In this document: positions 27,832 to 37,299 of the stretch, piece after piece | Numbering within the stretch: the first letter of the stretch is position 1 | How the letters are laid out: each line of letters begins with the position of its first letter | NCBI RefSeq assembly: GCF_049943955.1 | Contig: NZ_JBNFTW010000002.1 | Location: 599,052-663,051, forward strand | Source: Desulfosporosinus sp049943955 | GTDB lineage: Bacteria > Bacillota > Desulfitobacteriia > Desulfitobacteriales > Desulfitobacteriaceae | DNA: 64,000 bases | Direction: 5' to 3' | Program-made: the position numbers and the translations under genes | Notes under the pieces: generated by a model | Told to the model about the DNA's origin: nothing | The model's database searches: none | Seen by the model: the letters and a program-made list of their open reading frames with translations, nothing else

Positions 27832-28551
27832 ATGGGCCAGATAAATGTCCGAGATGAAATAATCCCCTATGAAGAACGACGAAGCGTTCGCTATCGAAGA
27901 ATAACCTTAAGCATCTTGAATGATCGAGTTCGGATTTCAGCGCCCCAAAATGTGTCGAAAAGGCAAATAAAGGAGTTATTAAAGGCTAAAGAGGACTGGA
28001 TTTTAAAATACTGGCACATAAAACGCCAAAAGCAAGATCATTCGGTAAAAAACTTTACTGATGGTGAACAATTTCCCTTTCGCGGTGAAAAATTAAAACT
28101 ATGTTTCCGAAGCCACGATTATCGCCGTATTCGGGTAAATTCAGATGGACAAATGCTTATTGTGTCATTGCCTCAGGACGGTCTTGATTCTCAATCTGCG
28201 GAAACTCTGCGCAAGATTATTATAGCCTGGTATAAAGTTCAAGCACGTAATCTTTTTAAGCTAAAACTTGATGATCAGGCAAAGCGAATGCAGGTCACAT
28301 ATCGAGACTTTCGCTTAAAAGATCAAAGAACAAGGTGGGGAAGCTGCTCCGGTCGCGGAAACTTGAATCTTAATTGGCGAATTATTATGGCTCCCGATAA
28401 AGTGATTGATTACCTTATTATTCACGAACTGGCTCATTTGACGTATCTGAACCATTCGCCGGAATTCTGGCAGCGGGTTAAAACCTTTATGCCGGAATAT
28501 ATGACCTGGAGAAAGTGGCTGAAAGACCATGGACATGAATTAGTGCTCTAG
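27832..28551 (+). CDS. YgjP-like zinc metallopeptidase (DUF45)
   Basis: A 239-residue protein of the DUF45/YgjP family. The C-terminal half has the zinc site HELAHL with the third ligand region NHSPEFW, plus RWGSCSGRGNLNLNW typical of the family. It is related to SprT and WSS1-like peptidases; no physiological substrate is known. The N-terminal half has a basic beta-rich region (RRSVRYRRITLSI). GGAGGATTTCGTACC precedes ATG at 27832. Confidence 0.87.
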   Translation: MGQINVRDEIIPYEERRSVRYRRITLSILNDRVRISAPQNVSKRQIKELLKAKEDWILKYWHIKRQKQDHSVKNFTDGEQFPFRGEKLKLCFRSHDYRRIRVNSDGQMLIVSLPQDGLDSQSAETLRKIIIAWYKVQARNLFKLKLDDQAKRMQVTYRDFRLKDQRTRWGSCSGRGNLNLNWRIIMAPDKVIDYLIIHELAHLTYLNHSPEFWQRVKTFMPEYMTWRKWLKDHGHELVL

Positions 28552-28577
28552 GATAGCGGGATGTCTGAAACTGCGAA

Positions 28578-29495
28578 TTACGAAATAATGAAGTTTGCAA
28601 GAGGACGTTCATTAGATCTGAAAAACTCTTCGGCAAATTTCAGCCACAAATTTGCGGCATGTGGCAAGGAACGTCCTCTTTTCCAAATGATAGACATGCT
28701 ATGAATGATTTGTGGTTCAGTTAATTGGACAGAGACTATACGATGTGGGTCCAATTCGGAACATACTGCACTTGGTAAGAAAGCAATACCTAAATTTGCT
28801 GCTACCATTTGAGTCATTAGCTCAAGCTGTGACGTTTCAAAAATGATGTTTGGAGAAAAACCAACATTCCTGCACTGGTTAATAATTTCATCGTGAAGAC
28901 TAAAATCTTTACTATACAAAACAAAAGATTCATTAGCTAAGGCTGAGAGTTCAATGGATGGCAGCTTGCTTATGGGATTCTGTGAGGAGACGATAACAAA
29001 AAGAGGGTCCTTGGAAATAGAAATCGAGTCATAGTAGTGATGATCTGGGACTATGCATACGACCCCAGCGTCCAGAGTACCGTCTTTTATAGCAAGTGCC
29101 ACTTTTTTGGAGCCATATTCAGACAAGCTAATCTCAATTAAAGGATACTTTTGTTTAAACTCTCCTAATAATTCGGCAAATATGGTTGAGCTTGTTATTG
29201 GCAATAAACCAATTGAAATTTTCCCTTTTTCCATTTTGATTTTGTTTTCAAAATCGGTCGTTAAATTATGAAACATAACAACAACCTGTTGAGCTTGCTC
29301 TAAAAAAATAACTCCTGTATCGGTCAACTGAACGTACTTTGAGTTCCTATTAAATAGGGAAGTGCTAAGTTCAGTTTCCAAATCTTTAATCATTTTGCTA
29401 ATGGCGGATTGTGAGACATGGCAAACCAAAGCCGCTTTACTAAAGCTTTTTTGGCGAGCAACCTCGATAAAATATTCTAAATGTCGAATATCCAT
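28578..29495 (-). CDS. LysR-family transcriptional regulator
   Basis: A 305-residue LysR regulator. The N-terminal winged helix (about 1-60) contains FSKAALVCHVSQSAISKMIKDLE; the remainder is the periplasmic-binding-like effector domain (about 90-295). The start at 29495 directly follows GGAGGTGTTACTC; the frame remains open to 29537 but without a site. The gene upstream on the other strand is far away (30097), so the target is not obvious. It resembles the LysR gene at 37744 in length and layout, suggesting paralogues. Confidence 0.9.
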   Translation of the reverse strand: MDIRHLEYFIEVARQKSFSKAALVCHVSQSAISKMIKDLETELSTSLFNRNSKYVQLTDTGVIFLEQAQQVVVMFHNLTTDFENKIKMEKGKISIGLLPITSSTIFAELLGEFKQKYPLIEISLSEYGSKKVALAIKDGTLDAGVVCIVPDHHYYDSISISKDPLFVIVSSQNPISKLPSIELSALANESFVLYSKDFSLHDEIINQCRNVGFSPNIIFETSQLELMTQMVAANLGIAFLPSAVCSELDPHRIVSVQLTEPQIIHSMSIIWKRGRSLPHAANLWLKFAEEFFRSNERPLANFIIS

Positions 29496-30096
29496 GAGTA
29501 ACACCTCCAGATACAGTCTAATATGAATTTCGATCATAGTAAAGATTACAATTATATATTATTTTTATGTTTTGCTGCGATTGGAATAAAGTCAGAACTA
29601 AGAACAAAGGATAAAAAATGATCAACAACTAATTTTTCAAACACGTCTAAATTATCTGGGAAAGGCTGTGATTTTTAAATGAAAAAAGGTAGCAACCCAA
29701 CAGTTAAAGATCATGAGGACAAGAGAAAGGAACCGTCAGATATTACCCAAACAAAAGAATTTTGGTCGACTCTGGGAGTCATTAGTTAAAGCTATTAAGT
29801 TTCTGGTTAACTTCTGTTGTAACAAACAAAATACTTATATAAGAAAATGAGAGCAAAATCTCATACTAGATCTTAAAAAAGTTTAAGAAACTCATTTCCC
29901 TCAAATTAATCAATCAATCTGGAAAACTGAAGTGTATCGGCACTTCGGTTTTCTATTTAATAAACAAATCATACCTAATAAGTTAGAGTTGTTTTGTAAA
30001 CAATCATAAAGAAGGTAAAATAGATATAAGCATCATAGAATGAAAAAACTGTTGTCAAATGATTAGGCAAAATTTTATAAAGGGGGACTATTGATT
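29496..30096. other. 600-nt intergenic region with one hairpin
   Basis: A/T-rich region between the divergent LysR gene and the phasin-like gene. The only clear structure is the imperfect hairpin at 29922-29953 (GAAAACTGAAGTG / CACTTCGGTTTTC) followed by TATTTAA, probably a terminator of something lost or very short. An open stretch from ATG at 29679 was seen but not accepted as a gene. Confidence 0.5.
29922..29953 (+). terminator. Terminator-like hairpin in a gene-free region
   Basis: GAAAACTGAAGTG pairs with CACTTCGGTTTTC around TATCGG. No assigned gene ends just upstream, which suggests a short or decayed transcript. Confidence 0.5.
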
Positions 30097-30399
30097 ATGA
30101 AAGATTTGCTTCGAAAAGGGCTGGCATTTGGTTTGGGATTAGCGGTTGTCAGCAGAGAACAGATTGAAAAGTTTGTGGATGAGATGGTAAAAAAAGGAGA
30201 AGTAACCTCCTCAGAATCGAAGGATTTAATTCAGGAATTGCTCGAAAAAGGTGAAGCTCAAAGAAAGGAAATGAATAGCACTATTCACAATCAATTAGAA
30301 AAAATGCTGAAAGAGCTGAATGTAGCCACAAAGGCGGATATTGAACGATTGGAAAAGCGCATCTCGGAATTAGAGGCTATCGTTAAGAACCAGGAATAG
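30097..30399 (+). CDS. Phasin-superfamily-like coiled-coil protein
   Basis: A 100-residue helical protein. It starts KDLLRKGLAFGLGLAVVSREQIEKFVDEMVKKG (residues 2-34) and ends in a coiled coil (about 60-100, KADIERLEKRISELEAI). This matches small Firmicute proteins annotated as phasin superfamily or polyhydroxyalkanoate-regulator-like. It sits upstream of the UbiB kinase gene but has its own terminator. ATG at 30097 lies about 10 nt after AGGGGG; TTG at 30091 is too close. True function unknown. Confidence 0.65.
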   Translation: MKDLLRKGLAFGLGLAVVSREQIEKFVDEMVKKGEVTSSESKDLIQELLEKGEAQRKEMNSTIHNQLEKMLKELNVATKADIERLEKRISELEAIVKNQE

Positions 30400-30416
30400 T
30401 TGATCTCGAGAATTGC

Positions 30417-30450
30417 GAGGGACCTATCTCGATTGGGTCCCTTCGTTTCC
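30417..30450 (+). terminator. Terminator after the phasin-like gene
   Basis: Stem GAGGGACC / GGGTCCCTTC with loop TATCTCGATT, followed by a short T-rich stretch. Confidence 0.65.
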
Positions 30451-30553
30451 TAGCCTAGAAAGATGAAAATAGCCTTAATTTAAAACTAATCTGCGAAGGG
30501 GTTAATTTCTTTTGACAAAGTAACGACTTTGATAGAGGGGACATTAGGACATT

Positions 30554-32233
30554 ATGATGATCGGGAAGAGAATTCGGCATTTAAAACGATATCGAGATGT
30601 TGCAAAGGTTCTCGCTCGCCATGGATTTGGCTTTTTTGTTGAGGAAATCGGACTTATTCACATGCTTTCTCTTCCCAAACGCCTTTTTACAGATTGGGAG
30701 GACATTGATCCCATGTCTATGGGAGAACGAGTACGTCAAGTTCTTGAAGAATTAGGTCCTGCCTACATTAAAATTGGTCAGATTGCCAGCACCCGCGCAG
30801 ATATATTTCCGGAGGAGATCATTGAGGAACTAGAAAAATTGCAAGATAATGTTCCTCCCTTTTCCTTTCAGGAAGTGCATCGGATTATTGAAGATGAATT
30901 GGGATCTCCGCTTGAAGAGATTTTTTCGGTGTTTGAAGAAACAGCTATTGCAGCGGCTTCAATCGGGCAGGTGCATCTTGCCCAATTACGAAGCGGAGAG
31001 AAGGTCGCAGTAAAGGTTCAGCGTCCAAACATTAAAGATCTTATTGAAACGGATTTGGAAATTCTGCTTGATCTGGCGACTTTAGCAGAACATCGGATGG
31101 TTCGAATGGAACGCCTGCAATTGCGAGATGTTGTTGAAGAGTTTGCCAAATCCTTGCGCAATGAATTGGATTATACTATTGAAGCACGTAATGCCGAAAA
31201 AATTGCTACACAGTTTAAAGATGATGCGAGTATTCATATCCCCGGGATATTCTGGGATTATTCAACCAGTAAAGTATTAACTATGGAATACGTGGAAGGT
31301 CTCAAGCTTAATTTGTATGACGAGATTGATGCCAAGGGCTATGAGCGCAAAGATATTGCTGACCGCCTGGTGAAAGCGCTCTTTCATCAGGTTTTAATTG
31401 AAGGATTCTTCCATGGAGATCCTCATCCTGGAAATATCTTTATCTTAGAAGGAGGGATAATCTCCTTTATTGATTTTGGAATGGTGGGCAGACTTACTCA
31501 GGAAATGAAAAACAATTTTGCCTCTATGGTCATTGCCATGATGCGTCAGAATACGGAAAGCATGATCCAGGCAATTTTAAGGATTGGCATAATTCCGGAT
31601 GACGTAAATTTGCCGCTTCTCTCCAAGGATGTGGATGATTTGCGGGAAAAGTACATGGATGTTCCCATGAGTCGGATAAGTCTAGGCTTAGCCATTGGAG
31701 ATCTTTTGGGGGTGGCCTATCGGCATCAGATCAGAATTCCTTCTGATTTTACCCTATTGGCAAAATGTTTATTGCTTTTAGAGGGGATTGTAGAGAAACT
31801 TGATCCACAGCTGAGTATCATGGATATGGCTAAACCCTTTGGACTTCGTTTGCTCAAAGAGCGCTATCATCCGAAAACTGTTGCAGGACGAGTGTGGCAT
31901 AACATCTCGGATTTTAGTGATCTTTTAGTTGATTTGCCAAAACAGATGAAGGCCTTAATGCGAGATGTTTTAAGAGGAAGAATTCATTTAGATGTAGGTA
32001 TACCCGAGCTCGATGTATTTTTGCGCAGAATGGATCGGATTTCTAATCAGATTACCTTTAGTATTGTGCTATTGTCTTTTAGTATCGTAATGATGGGCTT
32101 AATCATTGCTTCAGCTTTAGGTCGGCAGCCAATCATGCTCTGGAAAATGCCAGCTATAGAAATAGGGTTTATTGCCGCGGCCTTGATGTTAGTCGGGCTG
32201 TTTATTTCTATATTCCGATCCAGAAAGTTCTAA
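30554..32233 (+). CDS. ABC1/AarF/UbiB-family atypical kinase
   Basis: A 559-residue member of the UbiB/ADCK family. Seen: LGPAYIKIGQIASTRADIFP with the family KxGQ motif, the Ala-rich nucleotide loop IAAASIGQVHLAQL, VAVKVQRPNI, GFFHGDPHPGNIF and SFIDFGMVG. Two C-terminal membrane segments (about 495-520 and 530-553) anchor it. In other bacteria such proteins support ubiquinone production; this organism would more likely use menaquinone, so a general isoprenoid-lipid role is inferred. ATG at 30554 with AGGA just before. Confidence 0.9.
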   Translation: MMIGKRIRHLKRYRDVAKVLARHGFGFFVEEIGLIHMLSLPKRLFTDWEDIDPMSMGERVRQVLEELGPAYIKIGQIASTRADIFPEEIIEELEKLQDNVPPFSFQEVHRIIEDELGSPLEEIFSVFEETAIAAASIGQVHLAQLRSGEKVAVKVQRPNIKDLIETDLEILLDLATLAEHRMVRMERLQLRDVVEEFAKSLRNELDYTIEARNAEKIATQFKDDASIHIPGIFWDYSTSKVLTMEYVEGLKLNLYDEIDAKGYERKDIADRLVKALFHQVLIEGFFHGDPHPGNIFILEGGIISFIDFGMVGRLTQEMKNNFASMVIAMMRQNTESMIQAILRIGIIPDDVNLPLLSKDVDDLREKYMDVPMSRISLGLAIGDLLGVAYRHQIRIPSDFTLLAKCLLLLEGIVEKLDPQLSIMDMAKPFGLRLLKERYHPKTVAGRVWHNISDFSDLLVDLPKQMKALMRDVLRGRIHLDVGIPELDVFLRRMDRISNQITFSIVLLSFSIVMMGLIIASALGRQPIMLWKMPAIEIGFIAAALMLVGLFISIFRSRKF

Positions 32234-32312
32234 TATGACTTGTTTTTTGATGTAATGAGTCCTGGGGTTGAATCTTCTGCTCATGGGTAACCTAAGTATG
32301 AGGTGAAAGACT

Positions 32313-33356
32313 GTGACAGAAGAATTTGTTCCGCACCGTGTCTTTTTCGAACCATCAGCACTTGAATATCCTTTAGGGAGGCTTTTAGTAGAGGACTTTC
32401 GCAGAATGGGTGTTTCCGTGACCCCGACACCTTCTCACAACAGAGTCACAGGAATACCCGGAAATAATCCACCTCAGGCTTACCGTGAAGCAAAACGAAC
32501 CTTGGTTATTGGCGTAAGGCGGAGTTCAAAATTTCAAACTTGTAAACCATCGGCACATTACCAACTGCCCTTAGTGACCAGCTGCCCTGGGATGTGCGAA
32601 TATTGCTATTTGTCGACGACCTTGGGGAAGAAACCTTATGTTCGAGTTTATGTGAATTTAGAAGAGATCTTGGAAATTGCCTCAAAGCTAATTCAAGAGC
32701 GTTCACCCGAAATCACTCTTTTTGAAGGAGCTGCGACATCTGATCCCATTCCTGTAGAGAGATATACAGGCGCTCTAAAACAGACCATTAATTTCTTTGG
32801 TTTAAATCAATATGGGCGGTTTCGTTTCGTAACGAAATTTACTGATGTGGATTCCTTGCTTTCAGCTCGTCACGAAGGGCATACACGTTTTCGCTTCAGT
32901 CTGAATTGCGATTATGTTGTGAGCAAGTATGAACATTTGACGCCTTCTCCCGAACAACGAATTATTGCTTCCGGTAAGATACTTAAGGCAGGTTACCCCT
33001 TAGGTTTTATTATTGCGCCTATTTTTAAGTTTTCTGGCTGGAAAGAGGAATATGAACGCTTATTGGAAAGAACAGCGGAGGAATTAACACGCCTGGCACC
33101 TAAGGGATGGTCTCCGGAGCAGCTGACTCTTGAGTTTATTTCCCACCGGTACACTTTAAAAGCAAAAGCAACAATTCTTGAGATTTACCCGAATTCTTCA
33201 TTGCCAATGGCAGAGGAGGAACGTAAGTTTAAATATGGTCAGTTTGGCTATGGAAAATATATTTATCCTAATGAAGATCTCGAAGAGTTAAAAGAATTCT
33301 TCAGAAAACAAGCAGATACCTATTTTCCTATGGCTAAAGTGGAATATTTTATATAA
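32313..33356 (+). CDS. splB: Spore photoproduct lyase
   Basis: A 347-residue radical-SAM enzyme that reverses the thymine dimer known as spore photoproduct during germination. Seen: the cluster motif C91-x3-C95-x2-C98 (CPGMCEYCYL), which is the unusual spacing of SplB, and C-terminal segments LEFISHRYT and FKYGQFGYGKYIY. GTG at 32313 follows GAGGTGAAAGACT. No splA is adjacent. A long hairpin lies downstream. Confidence 0.95.
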   Translation: MTEEFVPHRVFFEPSALEYPLGRLLVEDFRRMGVSVTPTPSHNRVTGIPGNNPPQAYREAKRTLVIGVRRSSKFQTCKPSAHYQLPLVTSCPGMCEYCYLSTTLGKKPYVRVYVNLEEILEIASKLIQERSPEITLFEGAATSDPIPVERYTGALKQTINFFGLNQYGRFRFVTKFTDVDSLLSARHEGHTRFRFSLNCDYVVSKYEHLTPSPEQRIIASGKILKAGYPLGFIIAPIFKFSGWKEEYERLLERTAEELTRLAPKGWSPEQLTLEFISHRYTLKAKATILEIYPNSSLPMAEEERKFKYGQFGYGKYIYPNEDLEELKEFFRKQADTYFPMAKVEYFI

Positions 33357-33415
33357 CCCTTAACAATAGCAATTTGCTCAAGCATTTTCTACAATGATTC
33401 TGGAATAAAGTAAAA

Positions 33416-33485
33416 AGCCTGAAAGACATTAATCAAAATGCTCCCGGGCAAGGGGAGAATACTATTAATTGGCGTCTTTCAGGCT
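33416..33485 (+). terminator. Long composite hairpin after splB
   Basis: Outer arms AGCCTGAAAGAC / GTCTTTCAGGCT with ATTAAT / ATTAAT inside them and an inner CTCCC / GGGGAG hairpin. It could be a terminator or a small mobile palindrome; it directly precedes repeat copy B. Confidence 0.55.
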
Positions 33486-33498
33486 AATTTATCCAGTT

Positions 33499-33670
33499 TT
33501 AAGACCCCCACTTCTATGAGTGGGGGTGGGTCCCTTCGTTAACTTCAGGTGGGGTAGAGTTCTCCTTCGCCGTTAAGTATTCCTATTGGGAAAGGCGGCT
33601 CGGCAATAATGCCCACCGGACATTATTGTATCTGAAGCCCCGATGTTCAGCTTTAGCCGAACAAGTTCAC
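33499..33670 (+). repeat. Three-hairpin repeat, copy B (with internal extension)
   Basis: It has the same left edge (TAAGACCCCCAC), hairpin 1, CTTCAGGTGGGGTAGAGT, CTGAAGCCCCGATG, hairpin 3 (GTTCAGCTTTAGCCGAAC) and right end AAGTTCAC as copy A. Hairpin 2 is enlarged by about 65 nt with its own hairpins. The lengthening inside a closed stem, with intact ends, is what an RNA-structured element would tolerate. Confidence 0.75.
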
Positions 33671-33739
33671 TGCCTTGTATTTTAAAGATCCTTTGCTAAA
33701 GCCCCCTCTAATTAGATTACCAGAAGTTAACCATTGTAA

Positions 33740-34453
33740 TCAGTCACCTGAATTTGAAGCCGTGTCCTCAGAATCGTCAATGAGAAGAACGTAGACTTCT
33801 ATCGGGCCATGTACACCAATGGACAGATCCATTTCAATATCCGAGGTCCGGCTTGGTCCTGTAATAAATTCCAGCGCTGCCGGGGGGGTCTCTAAGGCAG
33901 AAACTTCAGAGAGGATGTCAGCGATGGTATTTCTTATTTTTGACGTTTCCATGATGGTCAGGTGGCGGGGAGGAAGCAAGCTAACGGCCCGTCCACGTTG
34001 AGGATTGCTGCTGGTTACGATGCTGCCGGAGAGCGCAACCCCCCAGTCCGCTCCTGTTACGCCAAGTTCAGCCTGAGCAGCTAATTGGTGTCGGTCTTGA
34101 GGGGAGGGGGCCGCTTGTGAATAGCGGGTCAGGGGCCAGTTTAAGGTTGTAAACGCGGATTCGGCAAATGCTGGGAGCAGGTTCCAGCTAACTATCATTC
34201 CTTGATTGGTGGTTTGAGCAAAGGAAAGATCACCGAACCATTCTTGGAGACATTGGATCACCTCATCCGGTGATTTAACAATGGCTCCTTTACCGCCTAA
34301 AGCTTGCCAATTATCAAGAAAAGTTCTTCCCCGCTCTTGGCTTGAGACTTGGAAAGAAGGAACGTCGAAAGCTACCGGTTCTGGAGCTGATTGGGGAGTT
34401 GAGCGCCCAAGTTTTGATGCCAGGAGACTAATAAAATCGTTAGTGTTGGTCAT
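33740..34453 (-). CDS. lutC: LutC/YkgG-family LUD-domain protein (lactate utilization)
   Basis: A 237-residue LUD-domain protein, third gene of a lutABC-type operon for oxidation of lactate to pyruvate. Seen: the LUD core from about 80, GVTGADWGVALSGSIV and LLPPRHLTIME, ending with EFITGPSRTSDIEMDLSIG. GTG at 34462 is in frame, but ATG at 34453 lies 6 nt after GAGGTG. It starts 15 nt after lutB stops. Role in the complex is known only by family. Confidence 0.88.
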   Translation of the reverse strand: MTNTNDFISLLASKLGRSTPQSAPEPVAFDVPSFQVSSQERGRTFLDNWQALGGKGAIVKSPDEVIQCLQEWFGDLSFAQTTNQGMIVSWNLLPAFAESAFTTLNWPLTRYSQAAPSPQDRHQLAAQAELGVTGADWGVALSGSIVTSSNPQRGRAVSLLPPRHLTIMETSKIRNTIADILSEVSALETPPAALEFITGPSRTSDIEMDLSIGVHGPIEVYVLLIDDSEDTASNSGD

Positions 34454-34468
34454 TGATCTCACCTCGTC

Positions 34469-35911
34469 TTACTCTTTGGAGTTGGGAGTAGGGATGGTCC
34501 CTTTATGCTTTGCTTCGGCCCATAAGTACATAAAGGATTTGGAGGCAACTTTAGGCAAGGTCTTGCTTTTGGTCCAATTGGAGAGAGGAGGCGGACCGCT
34601 GACAATCCGGTCATGCTGCACAAAGGGGAACTGAAACCTCGCACCTAGACGCAGAGCCTGACGCAAGGTTTTTTCATGCGTAAACATATAGCGATAGGCC
34701 TGGAATATCCGCTTTTCAATTTGCGGAGTATGGCCGGTCATGGTCTTGCGGGCTCTTAGTTTGACCAGAAGGTCATGAAGAGGAATACGCACAGGACAGG
34801 CTTCGGTACAAGCACCGCAAAGAGAAGAAAAGTAGGGCAGGTGCCCCCATTTTTCCCAATCTTTTTCCAGGAGGGGCGTGATGACGGAGCCTATCGGTCC
34901 GGCATAAACAGATCCATAAGCATGTCCTCCAATTTGGCGGTAAACGGGGCAGACGTTAAAACAGGCTCCGCAGCGAATACATTTTAAGGACTGACGGAAG
35001 GTGGGATCGCCAAGAATTTCAGAACGGTTATGATCTAAAATGACCAGATGAAATTCTTCCGGTCCATCAGCATCGGTTGATTGCTTGGGAGGCGTAAGGA
35101 TTGTTGTATAACTGGAAAGACGCTGTCCTGTCGCACTTCGGCCGAGGAGATTGAGTAAGACGCTGAGTTCACGGAAGGAGGGTACAATGCGCTCCATCCC
35201 CATAAGGGTAATCTGGACACGAGGCAGGGTGCTTACCATGCGCCCGTTTCCTTCATTGGTAACCATTGTGATACTGCCTGTCTCTGCAACGGCAAAATTG
35301 CACCCTGTGATTCCAATATCACCCTGTAAAAATTTTTGACGCATTTGCTGGCGCACAAACTTTGTGAGGGTGGGTGTATCTGAACTAAGAGGGTGGCCAG
35401 CGAGAGGTTCAAAGATTTCGGCAACTTGCTGACGGGTTTTATGCATAGCAGGAACGATAATATGAGAAGGTACTTCCCCGGCAACTTGTAGTATGTATTC
35501 TCCCAAGTCTGTCTCAACAACGCTGATGCCGTCCTTTTCTAAGACTTTGTTAAGATGAATTTCTTCGGAAACCATTGATTTCGATTTAATAATTGTTTTG
35601 GCGCCGTGGTCGCGGGCAATCTTACTCACAATGTCAACGGCTTCAGAAGGGGTTTGGGCAAGATGGACATGGCCCCCGTTTTTTTCGACTTGGGTTATGA
35701 GTTGTTTGAGATAATAGTCCAAATTAGCAATAACATGGGAACGAATTGTATCACCGGCTAGCCGCCACTTCTCCCAATCTCCCAGCTCATCCGCTGCACT
35801 GTATTTGTTATGGCGCAAACGGTCTGTGGCTCGCCGAGTCGCTTTACGCAAAAAGTCGTTGGTTAGAGCATTATCGACTCGTTTTTCAACGATAGGTTTA
35901 TATGTGGACAT
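34469..35911 (-). CDS. lutB: LutB-type iron-sulfur LUD protein (lactate utilization)
   Basis: A 480-residue protein with an N-terminal LUD domain (about 70-300, with GITGCNFAVAETGSI) and two ferredoxin-type cysteine motifs, CIRCGACFNVCP (about 310) and CGACTEACPVRIP (about 360). It transfers electrons from lactate oxidation together with LutA and LutC in the cytosol. Overlaps the end of lutA by 14 nt, a sign of translational coupling. Length matches B. subtilis LutB. Confidence 0.92.
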   Translation of the reverse strand: MSTYKPIVEKRVDNALTNDFLRKATRRATDRLRHNKYSAADELGDWEKWRLAGDTIRSHVIANLDYYLKQLITQVEKNGGHVHLAQTPSEAVDIVSKIARDHGAKTIIKSKSMVSEEIHLNKVLEKDGISVVETDLGEYILQVAGEVPSHIIVPAMHKTRQQVAEIFEPLAGHPLSSDTPTLTKFVRQQMRQKFLQGDIGITGCNFAVAETGSITMVTNEGNGRMVSTLPRVQITLMGMERIVPSFRELSVLLNLLGRSATGQRLSSYTTILTPPKQSTDADGPEEFHLVILDHNRSEILGDPTFRQSLKCIRCGACFNVCPVYRQIGGHAYGSVYAGPIGSVITPLLEKDWEKWGHLPYFSSLCGACTEACPVRIPLHDLLVKLRARKTMTGHTPQIEKRIFQAYRYMFTHEKTLRQALRLGARFQFPFVQHDRIVSGPPPLSNWTKSKTLPKVASKSFMYLWAEAKHKGTIPTPNSKE

Positions 35912-36635
35912 TCTTCATTCCCTCCCCAAGTAACTGGATAATATGCATGGTTTTAATCGGTTTATTGATTTTCTCCAGATAACCAGAGATATTCATGAGG
36001 CAGCCCATATCCAGACCGAGCAGCAAATCAGCTCCTGACTCTAAAACGTGTTCCGCCTTTTCAGCGACCATGGCCTCGGAGATTTTTGGCATCTTGACCG
36101 AAAAGGTTCCGCCAAACCCACAACACAATTGGGATTCCGGCAAAGGAAGTAGTTCAAGATCTTGAACATGTTCAATCAGGGTAAGGGGAGGCTCTTTAAT
36201 TCCTAAAAGCCGGGTGGCATGACAGGAAGGATGATAGGTGGCTTTGGCCTTATATTTGGCTCCTAAATCGGGTTTATGCAAGACATCAACAATGAATTGA
36301 GTAAATTCATAGCTTTTGTGAATCAAGTCTTCGGCCTTAGCTAGATAGACTGGATCATTTTCAAAAAGAAACGGATAGTAATGATGGATCATAGCTATGC
36401 ATGATCCACTCGGTCCGACGACAACTTCGCTCTTCTCAAAGGCATCAATAAGTGTACGAGCTACCTCCCGCGCATCATCGAAATAACCGGAATTAAAGGC
36501 AATTTGGCCGCAGCAGGCTTGTCCATCGGGCACATCAACAGTATGCCCCAAGTATGTAAGAATTTTTGCCATCGTCAGATCAACGTCCGGATAAAGAGCA
36601 TTCGCCAGACAGGTGGCAAAGAGGGAAACTTTCAT
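35898..36635 (-). CDS. lutA: LutA-type CCG-domain iron-sulfur protein (lactate utilization)
   Basis: A 245-residue protein with two CCG domains: CCGQIAFNSG in the first half and CCGFGGTFSVK in the second, where cysteine-rich motifs hold an unusual [4Fe-4S]-type cluster, as in heterodisulfide reductase HdrB and glycolate oxidase GlcF. First gene of lutA-lutB-lutC. No lactate permease or lutR is adjacent. The organism type commonly uses lactate as electron donor, which fits. Confidence 0.92.
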   Translation of the reverse strand: MKVSLFATCLANALYPDVDLTMAKILTYLGHTVDVPDGQACCGQIAFNSGYFDDAREVARTLIDAFEKSEVVVGPSGSCIAMIHHYYPFLFENDPVYLAKAEDLIHKSYEFTQFIVDVLHKPDLGAKYKAKATYHPSCHATRLLGIKEPPLTLIEHVQDLELLPLPESQLCCGFGGTFSVKMPKISEAMVAEKAEHVLESGADLLLGLDMGCLMNISGYLEKINKPIKTMHIIQLLGEGMKNVHI

Positions 36636-36721
36636 AACTGACCATCCCTTCGTTAAAACTATTCACCCATAGTATAAAGTTAGTATTTCCTAAAACTATG
36701 AGTTTTGATGCGGTATAAATA

Positions 36722-36764
36722 CAAAGGAGAAGCTTAGGCAAAATAAGCCTAAACTTCTCCTTTG
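36722..36764. terminator. Hairpin between lutA and a small minus-strand gene
   Basis: CAAAGGAGAAG-TTAGGC / GCCTAA-CTTCTCCTTTG, a long near-perfect stem. It follows the small gene 36865-37035 on its strand and precedes lutA, so it probably insulates the lut operon. Confidence 0.7.
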
Positions 36765-36864
36765 TATTACTGGAATTAATGGCAAAAGAATTAACTCTCA
36801 TAACATAGATCGAGTACATAGCTCTTTATGAGCAAGAATGAACCTTTAGGATAAAAAGACTTCA

Positions 36865-37035
36865 TTAGCCAAGGATAGGAACATTGGGTTCATTATACCA
36901 AATTGAAATTACAGTTGTTGATCCTGTACTTTGCGTAATATTAACAACTTTAACCCAACTGTTATCCTCGAACCATTGATTAATTTCTTTTTCCAGAATT
37001 CTTGGATCGGGGGAAGTGAAAATTTTTACATTCAT
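36865..37035 (-). CDS. Small protein of 56 residues, unknown
   Basis: An open frame with ATG at 37035 and stop at 36865. It begins MNVKIFTSPDPRILEKEINQ and ends NEPNVPILG, with no membrane segment. The composition (balanced charge, beta-alpha pattern, WFEDNSW and ISIWYNEP) is protein-like, and a terminator hairpin follows. A weak AAAGGA lies about 13 nt before ATG. Short DUF-type proteins with a similar IxxWYxE ending are known in clostridia, but I cannot name the family. A repeat fragment lies just upstream. Confidence 0.5.
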   Translation of the reverse strand: MNVKIFTSPDPRILEKEINQWFEDNSWVKVVNITQSTGSTTVISIWYNEPNVPILG

Positions 37036-37081
37036 AGGGGTTAGTTCGTCCTTTCGATGAAATATTAACGTTCTTTTGGTA

Positions 37082-37103
37082 GTGAACTCGTTCAGCTAAA
37101 GCT
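37082..37103 (-). repeat. Repeat fragment, copy E (right end only)
   Basis: On the minus strand it reads AGCTTTAGCTGAACGAGTTCAC, hairpin 3 in part and the right boundary of the repeat family. The rest of the element is missing. The flank after TTCAC (TACCAAAAG) is unrelated to the other copies. Confidence 0.6.
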
Positions 37104-37245
37104 TTAAACTTATCATAGCTGCTATGTGAAGAATGTCAAGGAAGGACATTTGAAAGATAAATCATTTTGGAAAAATCTACTTATTTCCCAACCGCATTAT
37201 GTTAAACGTGACGTCCTATGTATGTATCCCTCTAAAAGTAAAAAT

Positions 37246-37286
37246 TCCTGCGATTTTTAAGAGTAGTTTAAAAACCGCAGGGTTTT
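37246..37286 (-). terminator. Terminator after the 31-residue gene
   Basis: On the minus strand CCTGCGGTTTTTAAA pairs with TTTAAAAATCGCAGG, then AATTTTTAC. Limits are approximate. Confidence 0.7.
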
Positions 37287-37299
37287 TTATTGGCCATTT

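Noticed and set aside
29679..29860. Open frame starting at ATG 29679 with Lys-rich composition
   Set aside because: Ribosome site is 13 nt away, no recognisable product, and I could not settle the reading frame at its end with certainty.
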